This document shows positions 8,304-16,921 of a DNA stretch of 64,000 nt, piece after piece (positions within the stretch are counted from its first letter, which is position 1; each line of letters starts with the position of its first letter). The notes under the pieces were generated by a model. The model saw only the letters and a program-made list of their open reading frames with translations. It searched no databases and had not been told where the DNA came from. Both the position numbers and the translations under genes were made by a program. This DNA is from CAYNSB01 sp964399625 (GTDB lineage Bacteria > Planctomycetota > Phycisphaerae > Phycisphaerales > UBA1924). Where the stretch lies: positions 1-64,000 of the forward strand of contig CAYNSB010000004.1 of NCBI GenBank assembly GCA_964399625.1, given 5' to 3'.

Positions 8304-9077
8304 ATGGACCATCTCGAACTCATCGCCGTGAGCGTGGGCAACACGCGCACTCGCGTCGGGCACTTCCGCTCCAACGCGCTCGAGCACTCGCGCGCGCTCC
8401 TCAACAGCGACGAGCCCGAGCTGGCGCGGGCGATCCTGGACCTCAAGACGTCCGACGCCGCCGCGCCCATCGTCATCGCCAGCGTGAACCCGCCGCTCTC
8501 CTCGCGCCTCGAGCTCGCTCTGGCGGGCGCGGTCGAGCGTCGCGGCGGGTCGATCTATCGCCTGGGACGCGACCTGTCCATCCCGATCGCCAACGCCCTC
8601 CGCGACGACACCACCGTGGGCCAGGACCGCCTGCTCAACGCGCTGGGCGCCTTCTCCAGGGCGGGGCAGGCGTGCGTGATCGTGGACGCGGGCACCGCCG
8701 TCACCGTGGATTTCGTCGATGGCGTTGGCGTCTTCCAGGGCGGGGCGATCGCGCCCGGGGTCTCGACGATGCTCGCCGCGTTGCACGAGCGCACCGCCGC
8801 ACTGCCCCAGATCGCCTTCGAGCCGATCCCCGACGCCGAGCCCTTCGGCAAGGACACCGCCAGCGCCATGAGGCTCGGCGTGCAATCGGCGATCCGCGGG
8901 ATGGTCCGCACGCTCGCGGAGCGGTACGCACAGGCCCTGGGCGCGTATCCGCAGATCGTCGCCACGGGCGGCGACGCGGGCGCCCTCTTCGAGGGCGATG
9001 AGGTCGTCGAGCACATCGTGCCCGATCTCACGCTCATGGGCATCCACGCCGCCTGCCGCGCCGAGCTTGGCGAATAG
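8304..9077 (+). CDS. coaX: Type III pantothenate kinase
   Basis: This enzyme phosphorylates pantothenate in the first step of coenzyme A synthesis. The 257-residue length fits the type III class. Visible motifs are the N-terminal phosphate loop (VGNTRTRVG), a GQDRLLNALGAF segment, and the central IVDAGTAVTVDFVD with a GGAIAPG turn. The usual first Asp of the N-terminal motif (D-x-GNT) is Ser here (SVGNT), although the second catalytic Asp (VDAGTA) is kept. It is divergent from the hypothetical gene before it, and only four bases separate it from the GTPase gene after it, so the two are likely an operon. Confidence 0.88.
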   Translation: MDHLELIAVSVGNTRTRVGHFRSNALEHSRALLNSDEPELARAILDLKTSDAAAPIVIASVNPPLSSRLELALAGAVERRGGSIYRLGRDLSIPIANALRDDTTVGQDRLLNALGAFSRAGQACVIVDAGTAVTVDFVDGVGVFQGGAIAPGVSTMLAALHERTAALPQIAFEPIPDAEPFGKDTASAMRLGVQSAIRGMVRTLAERYAQALGAYPQIVATGGDAGALFEGDEVVEHIVPDLTLMGIHAACRAELGE

Positions 9078-9081
9078 GTCG

Positions 9082-10074
9082 ATGACCGCGTCGTGGTCCA
9101 TCCAGACGCCCACGGGCGCTCCCGGCGCGATCGGGATCATCCAGCTCATCGCACCCGCCGGCCAGGAGTTGGACGACGCGTGCAAGGCCCTGGCGTTGCC
9201 CCGCCTGTCGCCCGGCGCTCTGCGCGTCGCGGACCTGCTGGGAGTGGATCGTGGCGTGCTCGCCCGCTGGGACGAGCGAACGCTGCACCTGATGCCCCAC
9301 GCGGGGCCGCACGTCCTGCGGAGCCTTTCCGAGGCGCTCACGCGGGCTGGGCTCCCCCACCACCACCGGCCCGACGTGCGGGCCGTGTATCCCGAGGGCG
9401 GCTCCGTGCTCGAGTGTCGGATGCTCGACGCGCTCGCTCGCGCGAGGAGCCCGCTGGCGATCGACCTGCTGCTCGATCAGCCGCGACGCTGGCGCGCGCA
9501 CGAACGCGGCGCGCTCCCGCCGCCGGACGATGAGCACTCTCGCGTCCTGTCGCGCCTCATCGATCCGCCGCTCATCGTCGCCGTGGGCCCGCCCAACATC
9601 GGCAAGTCCACGCTGCTCAACACGCTCGCGGGGCGGAGCGTCGCCCTCGTCGCCGATGAGCCCGGCACGACCCGCGATCATCTCGGCGCCTCCATCGACC
9701 TTGCGGGCCTCGTCGTCCGCTACGCGGACACGCCCGGTGTGCGCCCCAACGCCCCCGCGCTCGAGCGCGACGCGATCGACCTCGCTCTGGCCCTCGCCCG
9801 TCGCGCGGACCTGCTCCTTCTCTGCGGCGATGCGGGCTCGCCCCCCATCGATCCGCGCGCCCACGCTCTCGCCGCCCCCGCCCTTCGCCTCGCCCTCCGT
9901 GACGACCTGGGGACGCCCGACTGGGCGCACGATCTCGCGATCTCCGCCCGCTCCGGACACGCGATCGATCCGCTCATCACGCTCCTGCGCGACACGCTGC
10001 TCCCGCCCCGCGTGCGGCTCGATCCCCGCCCCTGGCGCTTCTGGAACGAGCCGACCCCGACCCCCAGCGCGTAG
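9082..10074 (+). CDS. MnmE-like GTPase, reduced and lacking the C-terminal Cys motif
   Basis: A 330-residue protein resembling the tRNA-modification GTPase MnmE, whose usual length is about 450. The start of the N-terminal folate-binding-like domain is recognisable (APGAIGIIQLIAP; later HLMPHAGPHVLRSLSEAL resembles the CHGG segment). The GTPase domain has a P-loop (GPPNIGKST), a switch I motif (GTTRD) and DTPG. The NKxD base-specificity motif is not visible where expected (LLLLCGDAGSPP), and the C-terminal helical domain with its conserved Cys is missing. It may therefore not perform the normal uridine-34 modification. The start at 9082 was chosen from the MnmE N-terminus; it follows coaX by four bases. 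A full MnmE may exist elsewhere. Confidence 0.72.
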   Translation: MTASWSIQTPTGAPGAIGIIQLIAPAGQELDDACKALALPRLSPGALRVADLLGVDRGVLARWDERTLHLMPHAGPHVLRSLSEALTRAGLPHHHRPDVRAVYPEGGSVLECRMLDALARARSPLAIDLLLDQPRRWRAHERGALPPPDDEHSRVLSRLIDPPLIVAVGPPNIGKSTLLNTLAGRSVALVADEPGTTRDHLGASIDLAGLVVRYADTPGVRPNAPALERDAIDLALALARRADLLLLCGDAGSPPIDPRAHALAAPALRLALRDDLGTPDWAHDLAISARSGHAIDPLITLLRDTLLPPRVRLDPRPWRFWNEPTPTPSA

Positions 10075-10146
10075 GCGAATCGCACGGGAATCGGTCCTAC
10101 CATCCCCGCTCGCCCGGCGGCCACGCCCCGCCAGCACGGAACCGCC

Positions 10147-11064
10147 ATGGAAGAACGCCAAACACAAATCCGCGAGCAAGCCGGACTCACCGAGTCCAAA
10201 CTCAACGTCGAGTTCATCGACTGGCTCAAACGCTGGAGCACGCCGCTGATGCTCGTCCTGCTCGCGGGGGCGCTGGGCATCCTCGCGTACCAGCGGTACC
10301 AGAAGTTCCAGGGCGAGAAGCTGGACGCCGCGTTCCGCGAGCTCGAGGCCGCGTCCACCGGCAACGCGAACCCGGACTCGCTCCGAGCCATCGCCGAAAC
10401 GTACCCCGGCGTTCGCGCCGTGCCCCTGCTGGCGCGTCTCCGCGCCGCCGACCAGTACCTGCGCAGCGTCCGTCTGGGCGCTCGCACCGGCGCCAAGCCC
10501 GGCGACACCGGCGCGTTCCCGGCCGAGGAAGTGCTCACCGAGCAGGATCGCACCGCGTACCTCGCTCAGGCCGAAGACCTCTACAAGCAGGTGCTCGCCG
10601 AGACCGCGAGCGACACGAGCAAGGCCGTGCACGCCCTCGCGGGCGCGTACGGGCTCGCCAGCGTCGCCGAGTGCCGCGGGCAATTCGACGACGCCAAGAA
10701 GTTCTACGAGCAGGCGGCCCAGATCGCCGATCGCGCGGGCTTCCCGGCCCAGGTCCAGATCGCTCGCAAGCGGATCGAGCAGTTGCCCGCGCTCGCCAAG
10801 GCTCGGTTCCCGAGCAAGAGTGAGCTGCCGCCCGAGCCCGCGCCGACGCCGGCCCCCGAAGCGGTGCCCGGGCCGGTCCAGGCCCCCGCCGCACCCGCGG
10901 GATCCGAGATTCCCGACCTCAAGCCGCCGAATCTCGAGCTCAAGCCCACGACTCCGGCCGCGACTCCGGCCGCGACCCCGGCCGCGGCGCCCGGCGCAGA
11001 GCAGCCCAAGAAGGACCCCGCGCCCGCCGCACCGCCCGCCCCGTCGCCCGCGCCCCCGAAATGA
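10147..11064 (+). CDS. Membrane-anchored TPR-like protein (YfgM-like)
   Basis: A 305-residue protein with a short cytoplasmic N-terminus, one membrane segment (about residues 37-55, TPLMLVLLAGALGILAY) and a helical-repeat domain containing LAGAYGLASVAECRGQFDDA. It resembles the YfgM/TPR_21 group, which sits at the SecYEG translocon or in envelope coordination; this is a fold-level comparison. The last 80 residues are a Pro/Ala-rich tail with repeats. The stop overlaps the start of the RluD-like gene (ATGA), so translation of the two is probably coupled. Confidence 0.65.
   Translation: MEERQTQIREQAGLTESKLNVEFIDWLKRWSTPLMLVLLAGALGILAYQRYQKFQGEKLDAAFRELEAASTGNANPDSLRAIAETYPGVRAVPLLARLRAADQYLRSVRLGARTGAKPGDTGAFPAEEVLTEQDRTAYLAQAEDLYKQVLAETASDTSKAVHALAGAYGLASVAECRGQFDDAKKFYEQAAQIADRAGFPAQVQIARKRIEQLPALAKARFPSKSELPPEPAPTPAPEAVPGPVQAPAAPAGSEIPDLKPPNLELKPTTPAATPAATPAAAPGAEQPKKDPAPAAPPAPSPAPPK
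10948..10990 (+). repeat. Twelve-base tandem repeat
   Basis: Three and a half copies of a twelve-base unit (CGACTCCGGCCG with small changes) encode the PAAT repeats in the Pro/Ala tail of the TPR membrane protein. The unit length keeps the frame, so copy number may vary between strains. Confidence 0.6.
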
Positions 11065-12341
11065 CCCCGCCCGACGCACACGACCCGCGTCGAACCGAAC
11101 CGGGCAAGCCGACGACCTCGCCATCGCAGTCCGCCGCCGACGAGCAGGTGATCGTCGGCGAGCGCGTGGTCATGCACGGCGGGAAGGTCGATCCCGAGGC
11201 GATCCGGCGCATGATCGAGGCCCAGCGGGGCGAGACCGGCGACCGTGAGGCGGACGACGACGACACGCTTGCCCGTGTCACGTTCACGCTGCAGCGTGAC
11301 CTGCAGAAGCGGCTCGACAAGTACCTCACCGATCGCATCACCTTCATGAGCCGCAACCAGCTCCAGGCGCTCATCGAGCGCGGCGGAGTGACGGTGAACG
11401 GGCGCACGCCCAAGTCCTCCACGACGCTCCGCAAGGGGGACGTGGTCGAGGTCATGGTGCCCGAGCCGCCCGCGACGGAGATCCAGCCCGAGCAGATCCC
11501 CATCGAGGTGCTGTTCGAGGACGAGCACCTGATCGTCCTGAACAAGAGCCCGGACATCATCGTGCACCCCGCCCGTGCGCACAACAATGGCACGATGGTC
11601 AACGCGCTCGCGTGGCACTTCCGCACGACCGGATCGGGCGCTCTTTCCAAGGTCGGCGACGAGTTCGCGCGCCCCGGCGTCGTCCACCGCCTCGATCGGC
11701 ACACCTCGGGCGTGATCGTCTTCGCCAAGCAGGACGAAGCGCACTGGAAGCTCGGGCGACAGTTCGAGCACCGGCAGGTGGACAAGCGCTACCTGGCCCT
11801 CGTCCACGGGCGGATGGAGCCGGAGACCGACGCGATCGAGCAGCCGATCGGGCCCCACCCCTCCCGCGAGAAGGGGTATCGCGAGAAGTACGTCGTCCGT
11901 CACGACGAGCAGGGACGCCACGCGCTCACGATCTATCGCGTGCGCGAGACCTACAACCCCCACGCTCCCGCGGGCAGCGGCACGCGCGAGGCCCGCGCGA
12001 GCGAGCGATTCACGCTCGTCGAGCTCGAACTGCGGACCGGGCGCACGCACCAGATCCGCGTCCACCTCTCGCACCAGGGCTGGCCCATCGTGGGCGATGA
12101 CATGTACGGTGGGCGCCCGCTCGTGGACGATTCGGGCAGCGGCGTCATCTCCCGCCAGGCGCTGCACGCGGCGCTGCTGGGCTTCACACACCCGATCACC
12201 GGAACCAAGATGCAGTTCACCGCGCCCCTGCGCGGGGACATGGCGAGCGCGGTGCGACTGCTCCGGGCCCGGGGGCAGGTCGTGCGCGCCGCGGCGGTGG
12301 GCGCGAGCGTCGACCTGGACCATGCGCTCAGCGGCGTGTGA
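11061..12341 (+). CDS. rluD: RluA-family 23S rRNA pseudouridine synthase (RluD type)
   Basis: Converts specific uridines in rRNA to pseudouridine. The 426 residues comprise a variable, charged N-terminus of about 75 residues, an S4 RNA-binding domain (QKRLDKYLTDR ... GGVTVNG), and the catalytic domain with the family signature GVVHRLDRHTSGVIVFAK, whose Asp is the catalytic residue. The C-terminal RTHQIRVHL motif is also present. It overlaps the upstream TPR gene by four bases and runs 14 bases into the convergent SGNH gene. The exact target uridines cannot be told from the sequence; RluD is the best match among RluA, C and D by domain order. Confidence 0.85.
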   Translation: MTPPDAHDPRRTEPGKPTTSPSQSAADEQVIVGERVVMHGGKVDPEAIRRMIEAQRGETGDREADDDDTLARVTFTLQRDLQKRLDKYLTDRITFMSRNQLQALIERGGVTVNGRTPKSSTTLRKGDVVEVMVPEPPATEIQPEQIPIEVLFEDEHLIVLNKSPDIIVHPARAHNNGTMVNALAWHFRTTGSGALSKVGDEFARPGVVHRLDRHTSGVIVFAKQDEAHWKLGRQFEHRQVDKRYLALVHGRMEPETDAIEQPIGPHPSREKGYREKYVVRHDEQGRHALTIYRVRETYNPHAPAGSGTREARASERFTLVELELRTGRTHQIRVHLSHQGWPIVGDDMYGGRPLVDDSGSGVISRQALHAALLGFTHPITGTKMQFTAPLRGDMASAVRLLRARGQVVRAAAVGASVDLDHALSGV

Positions 12342-13371
12342 TCGCCTCGCGCAGGGCCGGGGCGAGGCGTTCGTGCAGACGGGCCACGCCCTCATCATTC
12401 AGATGGAACACCGTGTCGTACGCGAGCGCCGGCTCGAGGCGAGCATCGCCGACGCGGAGCAGAGGGAGGTAGCCCAGCGCCTCGGCGGTCGCTGCGACTC
12501 GTTGCTCGATCGCGTCGAGCGCCTCGCCCTCGTCCCGGGGCAGCGTCGGATCGACGATCCGCACACCGGGAGAGAACAGCAGCGTCACGCCGCGCTCCCG
12601 TGCGGCCTGGGCGAGGCAGCGCATCGCACGGACGCCGATGGATTGGTCGAGGTCATAGTCCTCGGGTCGCGAGGCGAGGCGACGGAGTCGCAGGTCCGGC
12701 GCGGGCGCGGGGCGCGGCGCTCGTACGCACCCGTTCTCATCGATCCCGCTGGGCAGATAGGGCGAGACCGACTCGCCCACGGAATGCCCGCGGTTGCGCG
12801 CCCGCCACCGCGACACATACTCGGGCCACTGCGTGCCCACCGCGTTCACGATCCTGCCGCACCGGCCCCGCATCGCATACCACGGGCGCAGCGCGCGCTC
12901 GCGCTCGGAGAAGATCGCAAGATCGGGGTGGTCGCGTTGCCAATCGGCGCGGATCGTCGGCTCCAGGCGGGGCTCGCGGAGGAAGTGGTCCAGGCAGGGC
13001 ATGAGCACCACCACATCGCCCGGCTTCGAGCGCTCGATCGCGTGGTCCACCAGCACGTCCAGCCCGAGCGACGCGTGCCCCGTGCAGGTGAACACAGGAC
13101 GCCCGATGTCCGCACCGAGTCGCGCGCCGTCGATCGCGAAGGCGACGTTGCTGTCGCCGACGAACAGCACACGCGGCGGCTCGTGGCTCTGGGCGAAGCG
13201 CGCGCTCGTTTCCTGCACATGCCGCGACCATGCCGTCTGGTGCGCGGCGTCGAAGGGCCAGAGCGGCTCGATCGCGAAGATCGCCGGCAGGAGCGCGCCC
13301 AGCGCGATCACAGCCGCCGAGCGGCGCGCCCGGCGTTCACGAGCCGCGCTTGGAGCCGATTCAGAAATCAA
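12328..13371 (-). CDS. SGNH/GDSL-like envelope protein paired with an MBOAT acyltransferase
   Basis: A 347-residue protein with an N-terminal membrane anchor (about residues 18-36) and an extracytoplasmic SGNH-hydrolase fold. Block I is GDSN (VLFVGDSNVAFAID) and the C-terminal block V has an Asp/His pair (DTVFHLNDEG). Proteins of the AlgX/AlgJ/DltD type work with MBOAT acyltransferases to put acetyl groups on polysaccharides outside the cell. The MBOAT gene directly precedes it and overlaps by 11 bases, which supports this role. The 3' end overlaps rluD on the other strand by 14 bases. Confidence 0.72.
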   Translation of the reverse strand: MISESAPSAARERRARRSAAVIALGALLPAIFAIEPLWPFDAAHQTAWSRHVQETSARFAQSHEPPRVLFVGDSNVAFAIDGARLGADIGRPVFTCTGHASLGLDVLVDHAIERSKPGDVVVLMPCLDHFLREPRLEPTIRADWQRDHPDLAIFSERERALRPWYAMRGRCGRIVNAVGTQWPEYVSRWRARNRGHSVGESVSPYLPSGIDENGCVRAPRPAPAPDLRLRRLASRPEDYDLDQSIGVRAMRCLAQAARERGVTLLFSPGVRIVDPTLPRDEGEALDAIEQRVAATAEALGYLPLLRVGDARLEPALAYDTVFHLNDEGVARLHERLAPALREAITRR

Positions 13372-14764
13372 AGTACAAAAACTCCGGAGGAGCCTTGCGG
13401 GAAAGGACGAACACGAGCCCCACGGCGAGCAGCAGCGAGCCGGCCACGGACCACGCGAAGGTCGGGCGGAATCGCTCGGAGAGTTGGCGTGCGTTGGGCG
13501 CGCCGAGGGCGATCAGGCACGCGGGCACAAGGTACAGGATGGCGAGTGAGGTGGGTCGGTCCCAGGGGTCGAACCACTGGCCCCGCATGTGCAGCAGTCG
13601 CGCTGCCATCTCGTGGACATCGGCGAGCGACCGCGAACGGAATAGCACCCAGCCCGTCATAACCACGAGCATGGTGGCGAGCCAACCCATCGGGCGCGGG
13701 ATCGGAATGTGAAGCGCCCGGACGGCGTGGTTGATGACGAGCGCCACGCCGTGGAGAAGCCCCCAGAGGGCGAACGTCCAGCCCGCGCCGTGCCAGATTC
13801 CGCCCAGGAGCATGGTGATGAGCAGGTTGATCGCTGTTCGCGCGGGGCCGCGGCGCGAGCCGCCCAGGGGGATGTAGAGGTAGTTCTTGAGAAAGTCCGA
13901 GAGCGTGATGTGCCAGCGTCGCCAGAAGGCGGCGATGCTCGTCGCCTTGTACGGCGAATCGAAGTTCCACGGCAGGCGCACGCCGAACATGAGCCCCAGG
14001 CCCACCGCCATGTCCGAGTACCCGGAGAAGTCGAAGTAGAGCTGCATGGTGTACGAGGCGAGCGCGACCCACGCGTTGCCCGTCGCCAGGGAGGAGGGAT
14101 TCGCGAAGCTGGGGTCCACGAATGCGCCGAGCTGGTCGGCGATGCAGGCTTTCTTGGCGAGCCCGATGGCGAGGATGAAGAGCCCGCGGGCGATGTCGTC
14201 CCACGTCGGACGTGGATCGGCAAGCTGCGGGAGCATGATCGCGGGGTGGGTGATGGGCCCGGCGATGTGGTGTGGGAAGAAGCTGACCAGGAGCTGGTGA
14301 CGCAGGAGCGTGGCGCGGGCGCACGTGCCGCGCGAGAGGTCCACGAGGTACGCGATCTGCTGGAACGTGTAAAAGGAAAGGCCCAGCGGAAGCGCCGCGG
14401 GAAGCACGCGAGAGAGGAGGTTGCCCTCCGAGAGCGGGACCGACGCCTCGCGCGCGACGAAAAGGGCGTACTTGAACCAGAAGAGCAGGAGGAGGTTGCC
14501 GGCGATGCCCAGGGTCAGCCAATGCCGGGGCGAGGCAGCGCGCGCACGCGATGCGTCGATCCGCTGCGCGAGGCACCAGTTGAAGAGCACCGAGCCCAGC
14601 AGCACGGGCAGGTTCCACGCCTTCCACAGCGTGTAGAAGACGACCGAAGCGAGCGTGAGCACCGAGACCGCGGCATGGGCGCCCGCCCACCTTCGCGTCG
14701 CGCGGACCGCGAGCATCGCCAGCGGAAGGTAGAGGAAGAGGAACTCGAGGGACGAGAAGATCAC
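13361..14764 (-). CDS. MBOAT-family O-acyltransferase (AlgI-like)
   Basis: A 467-residue polytopic membrane protein that moves acyl (usually acetyl) groups across the membrane for polysaccharide O-acylation. Diagnostic features are the PWNFDSPYKATSIAAFWRRW segment with LYIPLGGSRRG, and the catalytic His in GGIWHGAGWTFALWGLLHG. About ten hydrophobic segments can be counted. The partner SGNH gene overlaps its 3' end. No polysaccharide synthesis genes are nearby, so the substrate is unknown. It starts 12 bases downstream of the rlmN stop, so all three may share a transcript. Confidence 0.88.
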   Translation of the reverse strand: MIFSSLEFLFLYLPLAMLAVRATRRWAGAHAAVSVLTLASVVFYTLWKAWNLPVLLGSVLFNWCLAQRIDASRARAASPRHWLTLGIAGNLLLLFWFKYALFVAREASVPLSEGNLLSRVLPAALPLGLSFYTFQQIAYLVDLSRGTCARATLLRHQLLVSFFPHHIAGPITHPAIMLPQLADPRPTWDDIARGLFILAIGLAKKACIADQLGAFVDPSFANPSSLATGNAWVALASYTMQLYFDFSGYSDMAVGLGLMFGVRLPWNFDSPYKATSIAAFWRRWHITLSDFLKNYLYIPLGGSRRGPARTAINLLITMLLGGIWHGAGWTFALWGLLHGVALVINHAVRALHIPIPRPMGWLATMLVVMTGWVLFRSRSLADVHEMAARLLHMRGQWFDPWDRPTSLAILYLVPACLIALGAPNARQLSERFRPTFAWSVAGSLLLAVGLVFVLSRKAPPEFLYFDF

Positions 14765-14776
14765 GCGGGACGCAGC

Positions 14777-16030
14777 CTACGCGATCGACTTCTCGTGACG
14801 CAATTGCCCGCACGCGGCGGCGATGTCGCGCCCGCGGGAACGACGGATGTGGGCGTTCACGTTGCGGGCGCGGAGCAGGCGCTGGAACTCCTGCACGTCC
14901 TCGGTGCGGGGGCGCTTGAAGGGCAGGCCGTCAACCTCGTTGTAGCGGATCAGGTTGATGTTGGCGCGGAGCTGGCGGGCGACGCGGGCGAGCTCCGCGG
15001 CGTGCTCGGGGCGATCGTTCACATCGCGGAGCAAGGTGTATTCGAGCGTGATCTCGCGTCCCGTTTTCTCGAACCATTTCTGGCACGCGACGAGCAGGTC
15101 CGCGATCGTCGTGTACTCAGCCCAGGGGATGAGCTCGCGACGCAGTTCATCGGTGGGCGCGTGGAGCGAGAGCGCGAGGGTGACGGGAAGCTCGAGCTGC
15201 TCGGCGAGCTTCTCGATGGCCTTGGGCAGGCCCACGGTGGAGATCGTGATCTTGCGTGCGGAGATGCCCAGGCCCCATTCCGCGGCGAGCGTGCGGATGG
15301 CGGGGACGACGGCGCCGAGGTTCGAGAGCGGCTCGCCCATGCCCATGAAGACGACGTTGGTGATGCGTGGGATGCCGCGGGTGCGCGCGGGCTCGGGCGG
15401 GAGGACCGAGCCCAGGCGCCACACCTGCTCGACGATGCGGCCGGCGGAGAGATTCCCGTCCAGCCCGCCCAGCCCCGAGGCGCAGAACCGGCAACCGACG
15501 GGGCACCCGACCTGCGACGAGATGCACGCGGTGCGCCGCGGGCCGGAGGGATCGTCCGAGGGGATCATGACGCACTCGGTCTGGCGACGCGTGTCGCCCC
15601 TCGGCCCCTGGACCACGCCGAGGATCGGCTGGTTCATCACGCGCAGGCGCGAGGCGAGCCCCGTGGGCTCGTCTCGGGTGGGCGGCAAGTCCTCGCTCAG
15701 GGGCTGCGGCGAGGTGCCCTCGCTCGCGCTTCGGGCTCGTTGGTGGGGGGATGGCGAGCCTCCATCCGCCCATTCGATGAGCAGCTTCTGCGTGCCGTCG
15801 GTCGCGCTCTGGTGGGCCACGATGTCGCCCGAGAGGAACGTCATCTCGGCGGCGAGGGTCTCGCGATCGCGGGCCGAGAGGTTGGTCATCGCTCCGGGAT
15901 CGATCGTGCGCTTCTCGTAGACCCATTCGAGGATCTGCTTGGCGCGGAACACGGGCATCCGGCGGTCGGCGCACCATTGCGCGAGCGACTCGGGCGTGTG
16001 CTGGAAGATGTGGTCGGCGGGGTGACGCAT
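14777..16030 (-). CDS. rlmN: 23S rRNA (adenine-2503-C2)-methyltransferase, radical SAM
   Basis: Methylates A2503 of 23S rRNA, and A37 of some tRNAs, using a 4Fe-4S cluster and SAM. The CxxxCxxC cluster motif is CPVGCRFC, in the usual context SSQVGC...ASGLGG, and the C-terminal catalytic Cys lies in AAACGQL. The start at 16030 (MRHPADHIF) fits the family N-terminus; the frame extends upstream without similarity. At 417 residues it is longer than usual because of an in-frame insertion of about 45 residues between the N-terminal domain and the radical SAM core. That insertion carries a palindrome-like repeat (15717-15748). Confidence 0.9.
   Translation of the reverse strand: MRHPADHIFQHTPESLAQWCADRRMPVFRAKQILEWVYEKRTIDPGAMTNLSARDRETLAAEMTFLSGDIVAHQSATDGTQKLLIEWADGGSPSPHQRARSASEGTSPQPLSEDLPPTRDEPTGLASRLRVMNQPILGVVQGPRGDTRRQTECVMIPSDDPSGPRRTACISSQVGCPVGCRFCASGLGGLDGNLSAGRIVEQVWRLGSVLPPEPARTRGIPRITNVVFMGMGEPLSNLGAVVPAIRTLAAEWGLGISARKITISTVGLPKAIEKLAEQLELPVTLALSLHAPTDELRRELIPWAEYTTIADLLVACQKWFEKTGREITLEYTLLRDVNDRPEHAAELARVARQLRANINLIRYNEVDGLPFKRPRTEDVQEFQRLLRARNVNAHIRRSRGRDIAAACGQLRHEKSIA
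15717..15748. repeat. Repeat-like element inserted in rlmN
   Basis: The stretch CCCTCGCTCGCGCTTCGGG with CTCGTTGGTGGGG following resembles a short repeat that I recall as scattered through planctomycete genomes, where its translations read SLALRAS or RARSASEG. Here it encodes part of the RlmN insertion (HQRARSASEGTSPQPLSED). It keeps the frame and sits outside the catalytic core. Its copy number in this genome cannot be judged from one window. Confidence 0.45.
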
Positions 16031-16121
16031 CCGGCGGCATTGTTGGGGGCGCCGATGCGGGACGCGGGGCGAGCTGGCGGAACGGGCGGATGATGCGGCG
16101 GGGTGCGATCCTTCGACCGCG

Positions 16122-16781
16122 TCAGTCCTTGGGCGGGACGTCGAGGATGTCCTTGCGGGGCGTCTTGCCCGAGCGATCGGCCTCATACTCCAGGGCGGCT
16201 TCCTCGGGCGGCACGCGGAACTTCGCGAGCATTTTGTCCGTCCACCGACTCTGCACTGCGACGAGCGCATCGAGTTCGAGGCGCCACTTTCCATCCTCGC
16301 CCTTCACGAACGAAATCCTCCATTGATCTCGAAACCCCTCGACATGCAGGTCCGCCATCGCCCGACGATCGCCGATCTGAAAGTTATCCAAGTGCTCCTC
16401 GGCGGGCTCGGCCTGACTCTCGTCGGCCCACTCCCCCGCTTCGACGAGCCAGCGCAGGGCCTTCTCACCATCGAGCGCGGCGATCTCGTCGCGAGACATT
16501 CGATTCCGGATCGCGATCACAGAATCGAGCTCCGAACTTTCCAGCGCCTTCAACTCCTTGCGCGTTCCCTTGAGAGCCAGACGCGCGATCGTATCGAACC
16601 GCGCGATGCTTCCAGGATCGATGCGAGCCAGGAACCCGTTCGCATCCTTTCGACTGCCCGCCTCGCTCCACGATGCGTAGAGCGCTGAGATCGCCGCCTC
16701 TTCCTGCCGGTCCTTGCAACCGGGCACGAGTAGAAGAACGAGGGCGGCCATCAGCACGGCGAGGTGGCGATGTAACAGCAT
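16122..16781 (-). CDS. Predicted lipoprotein of unknown function
   Basis: A secreted lipoprotein with a short hydrophobic signal and lipobox (LLLVPGC); the acylated Cys would be residue 22 from the start chosen. The mature part of about 198 residues is charged and mostly helical, ending in a strand-rich segment (FRDQWRISFVKGEDGKWRLE) like that of small domains used for ligand or subunit binding. I do not recognise a family. A second possible start at 16805 would add eight residues; neither has a good ribosome-binding site. It lies 91 bases upstream of rlmN on the same strand. Confidence 0.68.
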   Translation of the reverse strand: MLLHRHLAVLMAALVLLLVPGCKDRQEEAAISALYASWSEAGSRKDANGFLARIDPGSIARFDTIARLALKGTRKELKALESSELDSVIAIRNRMSRDEIAALDGEKALRWLVEAGEWADESQAEPAEEHLDNFQIGDRRAMADLHVEGFRDQWRISFVKGEDGKWRLELDALVAVQSRWTDKMLAKFRVPPEEAALEYEADRSGKTPRKDILDVPPKD

Positions 16782-16921
16782 GGCTGTAGCGTACCAACCT
16801 TTCATCCGCCGTCTGCGCCGGGACGGGTGGGACCGGAGGTGCTGGGCGCCATCGCACGGATTTGTGTCGCCCCGAGCGGTTGTCGCACGGGATAGGGTGG
16901 ATGGCGAATGTTACATTGCGC

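Noticed and set aside
9034..11124. Long minus-strand frame of about 700 codons across the MnmE-like and TPR genes
   Set aside because: It is antisense to two genes with clear motifs and its translation is Arg/Gly-rich low complexity.
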